Shown: in pieces, positions 24,056-36,227 of the stretch
How the letters are laid out: each line of letters begins with the position of its first letter
How positions within the stretch are numbered: position 1 is the first letter of the stretch
Assembly (NCBI GenBank): GCA_008638375.1
Contig: CM018043.1
Coordinates: forward strand, 56,810,947-56,874,946
Direction of reading: 5' to 3'
Origin: Nyssa sinensis
Lineage: Eukaryota; Streptophyta; Magnoliopsida; Cornales; Nyssaceae
Length of the DNA stretch: 64,000 bases
Notes under the pieces: generated by a model
Seen by the model: only the letters and a program-made list of their open reading frames with translations
The model's database searches: none
What the model was told of the DNA's origin: nothing
Made by a program: the position numbers and the translations under genes

Positions 24056-24863
24056 CTCTGCTGATATAGTCTGATATTGGGGTTATTATGATCTTAACAA
24101 ATTTAATATTCTAAGTTATTGCAATTTCTAGGTTGGAGATGAACTTTTTCTCCTAAATTCCTATTCCATTCCCATAGAGGGAAGGAGAAATGCAGCACGT
24201 CACTAGAATTAGTGGGGTACTATAGTATCTAGCATGCTCTATTTTTTTTTCTGTTTGCCTCTCAATAATCAATAATTGCATAGAGATGTAATATTTATCA
24301 TTTGATGCACCATTTTTTTTTAATAATAAGAGACGCGCACAACTATAAGTGAATATTTGCTTCTTCTTTTTTTGTGAAGATTAGAACACTCTTCCTCACA
24401 ACCTGTAAATGAAAGAGTAACACAGAGAACAGGCGAAAAAACTCAAGACAACTATGGGCGCCCTTGCTCACAAACTGAAGAAACACAGCACAGGATATAA
24501 TAAGAGAATTCATACGTTAACGATATCAAATGTTCACATTTATAAATAGGAAGGAAAGTTAAATTGCATCTTCCTACTCTTAGCTTATATAACCACTAGT
24601 TTGTATATGTGTGGACAAACTCAATCTTGTCCACGACTTATTGAAACACAGCACAGGATATAATGAGAGAATTCATACGTTAACGATATCAAATGTTCAC
24701 ATTTATAAATAGGAAGGAAAGTTAAATTGCATCTTCCTACTCTTAGCTTATATAACCACTAGTTTGTATGTGTGTGGACAAACTCAATCTTGTCCACGAC
24801 TTATTGAAATAGGAGCAATTTATTTAGTGAAAGAAGTTTGTTTTGCTCATTTTATCTAGGTCC
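24056..24863. repeat. intergenic spacer between convergent genes with a two-copy 163-bp tandem duplication
   Basis: Copies start at 24480 and 24643 (both 'gaaacacagcacaggatata') and are nearly identical, so the duplication is recent. Each copy ends with an 8-bp-arm hairpin, gtggacaa-n8-ttgtccac. A partial third copy begins at about 24806. It lies between the ends of the POLLENLESS3-like and APX3-like genes and holds their 3' UTRs. Confidence 0.88.
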
Positions 24864-27800
24864 CTACCTGACCCTGCTGTGAACTTCATAGAAGTAACTC
24901 AGGATCACAACAGCAGTGGCAACAGCGACTCCGACTGCACTTTGTGCCAGTATTGTACTGTTTTTTGCAACTAGCGTTCGACAACTGGAACGTGGAGTAA
25001 ATCCTAGCTCTGAAAGTTTCTTGTGTGATGCTGCATAGTCTATAAAGAATGCTTCTTCATCCTGCAACATTTGGGTAACAAATAAATACAGAGTTGATGG
25101 AAAATCTTTAGTTTCCTAAGTAATCGGGTAATCAACCCAAATCTATGCATTTTTTTTTTTGAACCAGTTGTTTATATTACAGATCAAAAAGGCTGCAGAT
25201 CAATTAAATGATTGCCAAAAAAGAATTCCTTGATCATATCCAAGTTGCCTTCCATGTGTTGGTTGCCTTTATAGACTGTATAATTTTTAAAACCCCAGCC
25301 AGTCACTAATTATAAAGAGAAAATAAGAAGCAGCAAAACTACATACACTTAATGAGAAAACCTAATTCATTTATACATATATACATATATGGTGTTGAAT
25401 GAGAAAATAAAAGTAGTTAATTACCCCCATAAGTGGTTGTTGCTCTAGTGGTATCCAAAGGACATTGTAAGTGACCTCCTCCATGCAAAGGGTCGTGAAT
25501 GCATACTATGTTTTTCTTCTCTGCTTTTTATTTATTTATGTTTCTTTTTTGCCTTTCTTTTTCTTTTGTGTTCTGACCTTGTCTGACAACCTGTTTAAAG
25601 TGCTCGTCATTGGACGGTTAAGTCAAGACATAGAGAAAACAATGTGCATGGGTCATGCCTATATAGATTAACCACAATCTCAATGACACTAATATCGTCC
25701 TATGATTAAAAATTAGATATATCACAACTTTGGGATTTTCTCTTAAGCTAGCTTCCACCCTCAAAGATGCAATACTTTCTCCTATTCAGTTTTACTTTTA
25801 ACACCAAAACAATGATACAATTCCAAAATTCCAATATGAGACCGTAGTACCTTTGCGTAAAGTTCAACATAGCGGCGAAAGTCCAGATCCTCCACTAGAG
25901 CCTTGTCAGTGGGGAGTTTTAATAGTTCCTCTGATTCCCCTTTCAGCAATTCCCTGATTAATCATAAATTCTTAGTAATTATATATTTCTGTACTACTTA
26001 TCAAAAATATATTTCTGTACTAAATTTATTCTAATTAATGAATATGATAGAGAAATATAAGTGGTTCAAGTTCTTAGCGAAGTTTTACACAAAGTAAGAG
26101 TTGTCAAACTTCAAAGGATCCTTTGTCCAAGGGCCATCAAAGCCTGATCTCTCTGGATGTGCCCTTCCCTACAACACGAAAATTGATCAAAACTGTATGT
26201 ATGCTCATCTAAACAAAAGAAATTTCTGTACATAGTTGCGGATTTGTAGCTGACAGATACCAATGTGTGGCCTCCAGATAGTGCCTACAATGTCTTTGTC
26301 AGATAGACCCATCCGATAAAAGACATCCCTTAGATGTGATGGCCCTACAAAAAAACAGAATAAAAGAATGTCATTTGGGGAACCTCTCTTTGTTTGTGTG
26401 TGTGAGTCATTGTGAGCACTTAATCTGCGAATATATCCTGTCCCAACACAATGGAGTTCAATTGATGTTGTGATGGTTTATATTCAACATTTCCACCATA
26501 ATTGGAGTTCATTTCCTACAGTGACAGTTCCTTTAATAGAGTGTTGAACTGGATCTGGCCACCTGGCCAATTTGGTTCATTAGGAAGGCTGGAGCTGAAT
26601 CTTCTGATGGACTGTCCAAAGCCATATGCTTTTGAGATGAATCACCTCACCTGATCAGGTGCAGGAGAATGGCAGCGGGCTGACATTGTTTAATTGATTG
26701 TTCCTTGAGAAACCTCGACCTTGAAGGTTGACACTGTATCCTTAATAGCTGGATTTTGTTATAATAATATTTTATATATTTATATAGTAAACATCTGTCG
26801 CACATAAACATGTGAAACAACTTCTAAAGTTTGAATATGCATTATAATAAGCATGATCAATACTAACCCCCAAAAAGTTGGGTTCTCAATGAGGCACTTG
26901 ACACTTCCAGTGTTCTCCAATTATAAATTATAGAAGTGGTAGAATGGAGACCTCAAGAGCTATATAATTATGGATGCTTCAAAACAAATAAACGAGAGGA
27001 CTCTTCCACTCCATGGCTGGAACTCTAAGATAGAATGCAGTCATTGGCCTCATCAGTATTCAGTACTGAGGTTCCAGAATCTGTGGCTGAACATTGCAAT
27101 CCTTTTATCTCTATGAAAGCAACCAATGAACAAGGATGGCAGGCTTATAGAGAACAGCATAAATCTGAGAGTGAATATTCACTGAAAGGAAAAATCCAGC
27201 ATGACTACCAAGAATAGCTCAGCAACACCCAGAACGATCTAAGGTGCTCATTCATAAATCATAGAAAAAAATAGATGCCATAACTTTAATTTCATAAACA
27301 AAAGCTAATAATACCAGTAAAAATAAATTAACTTAGTCAATGACAAACCTTGTTTGGCATCTGGAAGGCGCCCTTCTTTAGGAGAATCCATTAAATCCTG
27401 ATTGAAATAAGAAGAGAGTTACTTGAAAGCAGTGATTTGCAATCAAAATCCTTTTCCCATACACATACCTTTCTTCCCGGAATGAAGTCGATAGTGGGGC
27501 CCCCAGTGACCTCAACTGCAACAAGCCCAGCAAGCTACAAATCCAGTTATAAATGAATATGAGTTAATATTTATAGCTCCAACCTTTTTCTTTTATAAAA
27601 TGAGCTTCTAGGGATCATTTTACATCACAGATGAAACCAGCCCTTATACATAAAAACCCATTCTAACAAAGATGGCCCCTTTTGGTCCATCAGCCGTGTG
27701 GCTATCATAAAAAAAGTCATTACTCGGTGTTGGTCCTACTTATGCAAGGTGTTAGGAGGGGTAGGTCTACAATACAGATTGTTATGGTACGTGAAATGGG

Positions 27801-30800
27801 AACAGAGTCGCAATATGCTATATACTTTAAATGTGGTACGATGGAGGTAGGCTTATATAGACGTCACAGGTGAATTATGATAGGGTAGTTCTAATTGTAA
27901 GAGTATTTTCTTTTCATCCTAAGATGTGTAATAAAATTTAATATCACTAAAGTGGACAAATTGTCCATTTAGTTGTGAAAATTTATTATATTGAAATATA
28001 ACATCTAAGAACTATCCAAACTTATTTATATTTATTACTTGATTTGCTTTGGTTATTTCCTATTATTATTCTTTTAAAAAGAAAAATAAATGAAAAAATT
28101 GAGGAAAAAAATTCTTGGATCACTAATTTAGTGTTTTGGAATGAGTGTTCTCTATTTTGGAACGTGCATACCAAAACACGGATTGCTAAGATATTAGTGT
28201 CTTCTGATAACTGTGGCTAAACCGTGTCACTTTTACTAGTACAATTTCTCATGCCTGACAGCCCAATCATTTTACCATTGCATCAAGCAATGATCCCTTT
28301 GCGCACAAAAAAAAATGGTGAACTCTACTAAAAAATAAAATTATTATTATTGATGTAATTAAAAGTTGCAACTAAGAAGAGAAATTGCACTAAGTAAAAA
28401 GTGACACGGTCCACGCTGAAGGGTTTGTGAGGAGCCAAGGATGGGTGGAAGAACAAAAAGGATGATAGATTAAGGTGGTGAAGTTAGATATTGTTGTGTA
28501 TAATTAGAAGTACGGCCTCAAAAGAAGAGAATAACATAACAAGATTCATGTGACAAAGATCAAATTGTTGAGACAAAGGTTTTGTTGTGTTGAGTTGAGT
28601 CTTTGTAACTTAACTGTATATATTCATTATTTGTGTCTGAGAAGGTTTTGCATGGAGAGAAAAATGAAGATTTCCAAACTTTATCAATACATTGTTGGCT
28701 CATTGTCAAACACTTTAAGCTTTTAGAGTAACTGGTGATCTAACATGGTATCAAAGCTTTGGTTGTAAGAGGTCTTGGGTTCAAGTCTCTCTATTTGCAT
28801 TTATTCCCTGTTTGCATTTGCACTTCTTCTTCTTTGCATTGTTTGTAGTTTTTTTGTCTCTTCACGTGCGAGTTCGGAGTCGCACGTGAGGGAGAGTGTC
28901 GATGTCTCTTCACGTGCAAGTCCGGAGTTGCACGTGAGGGAGAGTGTTGAGAGCTTGATAGTTTCTTGGTCTCTTCATGTGCTTGTTCAGGTTCGCACGT
29001 GAAGGGGAGTGTTGAGAGCTTGATATACATTATTGACTCATTCTCAAATAACTTAAGCTTTTGGAGCAATTGAGATCTCACTGGAACATTTAAAAAGTGA
29101 AAACCATAGTTATCAATAGGAATCACTTATGTAATGAGGTTTCATTGAGTCTTTAATAGTTTTGCTTTCCTTATCTAGCAGGACATGTCCATGCAAAACA
29201 GAACTTGTGAAACAATGCTGAAGCTGGTATACCTTAAGATATTAATGAATACAAAGTGAACGAAAACCTTTACAAAACAAATAACAGATGCTTTCTAAAA
29301 TGTAATTACCTGATAAAGGTCAGCATATGTGATTTTTGGACATTTAGCCTTCACTGGTTCTGATATCAGAATAGTAATAAATCTATTAGAAAAGGAGTCA
29401 ATGTTTCAACTTCTATGAAAATATGGACAGACAAAAATTGAGGAACAAGGCATTCAAACTGAAGAGGTACTTCAGAAGCAAGATAATTTCTCTTAAGCAA
29501 ATTTTTGGCATGAATACAGAGATCTTCAGGACTTCCCCTAAATACGCTGGCTACAAATATTAAAAAAAAAACACAACATTATTTAATCATAGTTTCATTT
29601 TTAGTTTTATTTTCCTTAGAAGAAACTAATCGGAAAAATTAAAGAGATCAACATAAATTGGTGTGCTTAGTTCAGTACTTTTACATGATTCATTCTAATA
29701 TAATAAATTTTTTATAACTATATGAAAAACTTGTATACTTGTATCAATCTCATTACTCATCTTTGGGTGAAAAGAACCCACTCTTACAGTTAGACCTACC
29801 CTATCGTATTCCACCTATGTCATCTATATAAGCCTAAGCCTTATCATCCCGTTCCCGTTCCCGTTAAGCATACCATGACACTCCATGTTCCAGGTAACAC
29901 TGTGTTGAACTTTAAAACTATGGTTATAATCCTTTCTATTCTAAGCCAAACAATTATATTATGTTGCAAACAAGAAAAGTGCTCTAAAAATCCGAATAGA
30001 TACTGATGCCATTGTTTTAGTTAGGATTTGTGCCCTATAAGCCAATTGTAGTTGACATTTATTTTAATCACAGTTATTATTTTCTAAGAAATGTGTACAT
30101 TAATTTTGCAGATTATAATTCACAAGATGAATTGTAGTACTTGAGCTATTTTGTATGTGAATTAGGTGTATGAGTATGACTCGTATACAAATGATCTAAT
30201 TCATAAGTTCCTTGTAGCTTGTGAAGTTTGTTACAATTGATGATGAAATTGGACGTTTCATTTGAAAGACTTTAACAATTTAAGCTTCAATAAGATAAGA
30301 TGGTTCGTCTTAACCTTTGAAGTAAAGACTACAAGCTAGAGTGTGCATCTGGAATGTATTGGACAGGACCATGAGGACACAAGATGTAAAGTTCTCATTA
30401 CTACTAAATTACAACGGTTGTTAATCTTGAGAGAATAATGAACTCTGAATCATTGTATTGATTACTTTAATTTACCAAGGAATGAAATTTATAATAGGCC
30501 AATATCTAGATATTTTGGGTGATTGGTGTGATGGTATTAGTGAACACATACTCTTGATGTAGAATCCATTGTCCCTTATTGTAGATGGTTGATATCCCCT
30601 TGGGTAGATTGTGAATCTTGGTCATGATAATCCGGGCCTAGTATTTAGTAATGTTTACTAAATTATAATTGTAATCAATATGATGAATTAGGTACTCAAG
30701 AAATTAAAGATATAAGCTAGAGTTTGACAATAAATTTCTAGCTTTTATGGCTGTCAGGCATCTTTACAGGTAATTTAAATGGTCAAAGAATATAATTGTG

Positions 30801-31067
30801 AGTCATGTAGCTCTCTTGGAATTCACATTAATTGTAGGGTACTATTATAATTTTATAGTAGTAAAAGTTGTAATTGATAGGACTTTAAAGGGGTCATGAG
30901 ATAACAGGAACTTTTAGTCTTACTGGAGTCGGGATTAATGTCACTTTTGGTCCCCACTTGATTTTCTAACTTTCTATATAAAACCCATTGGAGTGGCTGA
31001 ACAAGTATGCCTTCTAGGAGTCTTCCATTCAACTAAAATTATTTTAGGGAGAGGAAAAGAGTGAAAC

Positions 31068-31104
<37 letters not shown>

Positions 31105-34080
31105 TCTACACCCTTTTGGTAGGTCAAAGAAACATCAAGGGGAAGACTTGAAGGTCTTGGAGCCCCAACAACTTTAGCATCAAAGATTGAACTTATGCAA
31201 TCAGATTTGAGGCATGTATAGCTTTATTTGATTAGATTCATTGAGAACTTAAGGGGATGGCATTGCTATATATGGTGATCCAAATTAGAGAAAGAAAGGA
31301 AGGAAGAAATTTGATGAAAATCTCAATAGCTCAACATTTTCATCATTTCAATCTTTGATTTTTTTTATATTATTGTTTCCAATGGTAAAATGTTCAAGTC
31401 GTCAAGCGTGAGAACACAAGTTTGAGTATGAGAGCAACCACTTTGTACTTTTTTTTAGAAGTACCAATTTGTACAAAAATAATGTGAAATGTTACGTTTA
31501 AGCTCCAATGTAACCCTCCCAGCACAAAGAGACCAACACTGGGTAATGGCTTTTGTTGTCTCCAATTATTTCTCCCATATTTCTCTATCCTAATTATGTT
31601 CTTTGTTTTAGGTTCAATAACGCGCTTTTTAGCCAATTTTTATAATCTTGAGAGAAAGGGGACATTGTCCTACTCTACGAAGCTCGTACATTCTATTTTA
31701 ACTCACATGTCTGTGTCAGGCACCGACACTCTCAGACACTTTCCAGACACGTGTTTGGACTACTTGAATCATGGATGTTGATGATTAAATGAAGAAGTTT
31801 TTTAATTTTTATTTAATGGTTTTGTTATTTTAATATATCTTAATAATATTTTTTTAATTTGTGTGTTTTATGCTAATTTTAATTAAAATAACATTAGGTT
31901 TTTATTATATTGTCATATAAAAAATATAAAAAAAAATTATATATATTCAACATAGTCTCTAACGTGTCTGTATCTTATTTTTTTGAGAAATAACATGTCT
32001 ACGTAACCGTGTCGTGTCCCGTGTCCCATGTCCATATCCGTGTTTCTTAGGTCCTACTCAACACAACTAGCTATTAACGGATGCTGAAATATAAATGTTG
32101 GCTGAAATTTATTCTTAAAAAACATTTTTAAAAAGTTGTAAATCACAGCGATCACTCTTCAGTTATGCTTTCCACATTGCATAGACATGTTCATCAGTCT
32201 CATTCTTATAAACCTCACTTTATAGGTTTGGCTTCAATCACTGTACATAAAGTACACCATGACATTGAATTCCTACAGTCAGTTTCTTATTGTGATGCAA
32301 CAAGTTATCCACTGTGGCCCAAAGTTTAATTTCATTATAATATCATATTTACTTTCTTTGAAACATGTCATAATTTTCTTGAAGAGTATGGGACATAAGG
32401 TATGAGTGTGTTCAGAGAATAATGAAAACTGTGTATCGACATTTCGGGAAGGAATGACAGGCAGTAGCACAATATAACGATACCAAAGACACTTTTCAAT
32501 GATTGGCTGTAAAATAGTTAGTTGCTGAAGCAAGTTCAAAAGCATTATTGTTTACAATGAAGTGAGGGTGCTATTTATAGTAGTTTAGATATGAGATAAT
32601 CAGTTAAGGATGATATATGTATAACAAACTTGTCACTTATTCCACTAGTGTCCAAAACCAAAGGCAGTTAGAGGAATGTAGTAGAATGCAAAAGAAGGTT
32701 AGGAAATTTGGGTGGAATCTCCCCATTTTTGAAGGTCTAAGGTATTTTGCGCATAGATAGTACAATAGATATCTTAGAAAACTCAATACTCTAAGCCAAC
32801 ATGTCATAAAAGTCAGAATATTCCTATAGTGGGTTTTGACACAAGTAATTATACCAAACTGCATGTCGGGCTTTAAAAGTCTCCCAAAAACTTGTCCACA
32901 AACCTTTAAACAACTATGAAATGAAATGGAAGGGCATAAGTTCCTTGAGGGAAACTTTATATACGGTGGGAAGCTGTCATGTTAGGGAGTGACAAAGTAG
33001 CTCGACAAGGTATGGCACCACCGTGCCATGTCCGGGAGCCAATAGTAGCTTGACCAAGTCTGGCAGACATAGAAAGGATTGATCTACAATTGGGATCTCA
33101 CTCTAAAGTCGATCTGCAGAGCAAATATCCAAAAGTGCAGCAACAGTGGATTGGTAACACGTGTCATCCTAAGTTTGAAACACATGAGATAAAAAGTCGA
33201 TGAGGTGGTCTCGAGGCTGTACAATCTGATGTATTGTCAGTCTAATGAGGATTATTATGTGGATGATCTTTAGTAGAACCCACGATTCTGTACCTTCTCC
33301 ATTTACATAACACATAAAATGGTAATTTAAAGTAAAATGTGACTTGAATCTAGAAGAAATGTGCACAATAATATGCGTATGCCAAAAGTGATCTCTTACA
33401 AGTAACGTCAACAAGATGAAGATGATTTTGATTACCAAATGATCAAAAAATAATGTAGCAAATCCATTAAGAATCGATGACAGAATGACTTGTACCTATA
33501 TCTAAAAATAGCAAGGTCAGAGTTGTAAATGAAGAGATATCAGGAAGAAAAAGCTCACCACAAAGATCGATTGCTATTTTCAAGCCATTATTTGAGCTGT
33601 GATTGTACTCTTCCTCATTCCTGATTGAGCCATTAGGTCCCCCTGTCCTTGTTTCAGCATCATAAGTGCCCGCGTCATGCCACCTGCATTTAAGCTCTGT
33701 TACTTAGCATCTGTCCATTAACAATATCAAGCACCAAGAATTACAATTTGGAACTTCAAGTATCATAAATCCCGTCAATACACCAAATAAACAAAAATTC
33801 TATTGACAAAACGACTGAGAAATCAAACACGGTGAAAAAAAAAACCGAAATCTGACCGAATCAAGAACACGAAAAAAAAAGTATCTAAGAGAAAAAAAAT
33901 GAGGTGAAAATCAATGGAACAGTAACAATTGAGCTAGCTAAATTAAAGAAGAGAAAGAAATGATTACGCTAAGCGAAGCATGATAGGTGCACAGTTCTTG
34001 CTGGAGATGAGAGCGCGAAGCTCCCGACGAGCCTTCTCGATTTCCTTGAGGTACTCTGCGTCTACTACAGGTGCCGCCAT
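24864..34080 (-). CDS. APX3: peroxisomal membrane ascorbate peroxidase, APX3-like
   Basis: Nine exons on the minus strand: 34080-33968, 33683-33559, 29359-29310, 27534-27469, 27397-27349, 26344-26261, 26168-26089, 25953-25851 and 25061-24864. It reduces H2O2 with ascorbate, using heme b. Visible sites: distal Arg/Trp/His in LRLAWHDAG (exons 1-2), proximal His in [17 protein letters not shown], and Trp in [17 protein letters not shown]. The C-terminus has one hydrophobic segment ([15 protein letters not shown]) followed by a short basic tail ending SRVR; tail-anchored peroxisomal APX have this layout. Length is 288 residues if one extra base at 26284-26285 is removed; read literally, that base turns the proximal His motif into IWRPHIG and breaks the frame. 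Intron 2 is 4.2 kb and intron 3 is 1.8 kb, both with repeat insertions. Confidence 0.96.
25431..25500 (+). mobile_element. possible degraded tRNA-derived SINE
   Basis: 'ttgctctagtggtatcc' resembles a tRNA box A, and 'gggtcgtgaatgc', about 45 nt later, resembles a box B. The spacing fits a SINE head. No tail or target duplication was found, so it remains a weak call. It lies in APX3 intron 8. Confidence 0.35.
27780..29885. repeat. inverted pair of an unknown repeat in APX3 introns 2 and 3
   Basis: 27780-27917 (+) and 29768-29885 (reverse complement) share 'ggcttatatagacgtcac' / 'ggcttatatagatgacat', 'gatagggtag' and 'ctaattgtaagag' / 'ctaactgtaagag' in order. They lie about 1.9 kb apart in opposite orientation, with exon 3 and a TRIM-like element between them. 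They are either two copies of a dispersed repeat or remnants of one inverted-repeat element. Confidence 0.6.
28666..29080 (+). mobile_element. TRIM-like miniature LTR retrotransposon
   Basis: A short direct repeat of about 70-80 bp (left about 28666-28745, right 29010-29080; shared core 'ctttaagcttttagag' / 'cttaagcttttggag') flanks a roughly 260-bp interior. The interior opens with tggtatcaaagc at 28746, a near match to the initiator tRNA-Met primer site, and ends with a purine tract (gaaggggag). This is the layout of terminal-repeat retrotransposons in miniature. No target duplication was resolved. The interior has G-box palindromes at 28862-28889 and 28910-28937. It lies within APX3 intron 3. 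Confidence 0.6.
30013..31330. mobile_element. possible LTR remnant in APX3 intron 2
   Basis: It opens near 'ttaggatttgtgccc', a start I associate with plant Copia-type LTRs. It contains a promoter-like 'tctatataaaaccc' at about 30973 and a long (GA)n tract at 31073-31100. Ends and target duplication could not be fixed, and there is no coding sequence. Confidence 0.3.
31690..32050. repeat. GTGTC-rich motif clusters, possibly an inverted-end element
   Basis: Clusters of gtgtc/gacac motifs at 31690-31755 and 31970-32045 (for example 'ccgtgtcgtgtcccgtgtcc') are separated by AT-rich DNA. The arrangement suggests the ends of a small non-autonomous element, but no clean boundary or duplication was found. 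Confidence 0.3.
32051..33558. other. rest of APX3 intron 2, nothing recognised
   Basis: Ordinary AT-rich intron sequence upstream of exon 2 in gene orientation. No RNA gene or coding relic that I can support. Confidence 0.4.
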
Positions 34081-34153
34081 TTGAGAAGAACTCAGAGTGA
34101 TTGAAATTCGAATGAATGAAAGAACGGATTCGAATAAAGGCCCGAGTTTCAAT

Positions 34154-34180
34154 ATATATATATATATATATATATATAAT
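34154..34180. repeat. (AT)n microsatellite in the APX3 leader/core promoter
   Basis: A run of about 13 TA dinucleotides, 75-100 bases upstream of the APX3 start codon at 34080, in the expected 5' UTR/TATA region. Its length is likely to vary between individuals. Confidence 0.85.
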
Positions 34181-34299
34181 ACAAAACGAATGAACGGCAA
34201 GACAAGAAATGGATAAGCGAGTGAAGAAGAAAAGGATTGATTTTGCTTTGAATACAGAGCGAAGCAAATGTGAGGGAGGGAAAGAGAAGCCGATGAAGT

Positions 34300-36227
34300 A
34301 TTCTGTACTGTAATGTTTAGAAACTAATTTTAAAATTAAAAATATATATATTTAGTGTTTTGACTATAAACGACGCTTCAATAGAGCGTGGACAATACCA
34401 GCCAATTGCAGCATGGTGAAGTGGCTTATCGATCTGAAATAGGCCAATATAGAACACAGAAGCGCGTTCATGTGGTTAAAAAGTCTTGGGGCGCGTGTCA
34501 TGGGACGGCCCTCCTTATCTTTATTGGGTTTCGGTCCATCTGCTTGCAGGGATCGGTTTAACGACTTGGTTCGTCATCCACCTTAGATATGGTTTGGGGG
34601 GCCACACATAATCTTGGACTTGGGCCCGAGACCATCTCTAAAAACAGGCCGTAATGTGTCCTTTACAAATTTGGTAACTTAATTTATTATTTTTAAACTT
34701 TTAACATTTTAATTAAAGTAATATAATTTATTATTTTATTATTATTATTTAAATAAATTACACTAATTTATCTGACATTTATGGTAAATTACTCTGACTT
34801 CTATTAAAATTTTTAAAATTATACCGATTTTTTCTATTTTACTTAAAAATATACAAATACTTATCTTCTTTCAATTTTTTTTTTTAAATAATAAAACTAT
34901 TCATTTTATTTATTTATTTATATACATTGCTTATTATGTATTTTACTAATTTGTCACAATAAACATGCTACATGCACATGACATCATCTAACTAATACAA
35001 ACACGCGCGCGCGCACACACACACACATATATATATATACATATGCTGAGTTAAAAAGTTAGAATTGTGTTATTTTGTGACAGATGATTTGTCTTCGTTG
35101 AGTTTAATTCGTTATAATATTAAAATTTTGATTAATAATTTTTTTAATTTTAATTGTATATTTGTTAGAAGATTTGTCAATGATTTTGTTCATATATTAG
35201 TCAAACATAATCAATTTATTACTTTAATTTTAATTTAGTTGAAGGTTTTATTTTCATTTTTTTTGTAAAATTCTTCAAATTTAATCTTAAATCTTCGTTC
35301 CTCTCTTTTAAAAAAAATAATAATAAATAAATAAAAATAATAATGAAAAGTGAGAAGTGCGTTCAGTGTTCATGTGGGCTGCAACAAAAATACGTATGAT
35401 TGCATATTTTAAGATTTTCTTTAGAACGCACCATCATGAACACCTGTCTTGATTTTTTTTTCTTAATTCACGAGAATAAAAGTGGTACAGGCTCATGGGT
35501 TTTGGCTGCACGTGTTGCTGCCAGCTTAACATTTTACGATCATTACTTTTTATTTTATTTCCAATAAAGCCCTCATCAGATTGTTGTATTTATTTACCAA
35601 GCATAAGGACAAAACTGAAAAAGGGGCCCACATGTGTCGGAGTACAGTTCATAATGCGGGTATTAGAATTGTTTAACCCATAATTACCAAAATCTCCATC
35701 CGGACAATCAATCCAATAAAATGAAGAGGTGAACCGTGAATGAGTGGCGGGTCCAACCATCGGTTTAAATAGTTAAATCAGAGTTACATAAAAATATAAT
35801 TTTAAAAAATAAATAATCATGTTACATTAGAATATATATATATATTACTATAAAGAAAAATTTTGATATTGCTTCATTACTATTATTATTACTCACATAT
35901 TGTATTTTTTTTATATAATATTCATATAAAAGAAGAAATATAATTTAATTATTATATGATATTTTTTTAATAAAGAAAAAATTGAGCATATATAAGAATA
36001 TTTTATTTATATAAAATATATCCATATTTAATATTTCTTTTATGTTATTTAGTTTAATTATTTTATTCTTTTTTTTTACCATTTTGAATGTCTATGACTC
36101 TAATTTAAACCAATGAAAACACGATAAATATGTACAAATATATATAGAGAGATATATAAAATACAAAAAATCAACACATATTTTATACATACATCACATA
36201 TTTATTGACTCGAACATACCACCGAAT
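34300..36227. other. intergenic, AT-rich, with a compound (CG)n(CA)n(TA)n tract
   Basis: No gene is supported. At about 35003-35040, 'cgcgcgcgcgcacacacaca' runs into (TA)n. This is a continuous alternating purine-pyrimidine stretch. The rest is AT-rich with no repeat I can place. Confidence 0.5.

Noticed and set aside
28775..29126. Open frames of 75 (+) and 111 (-) codons
   Set aside because: They lie in the TRIM-like element and arise from its short internal repeats (CACGTG palindromes).
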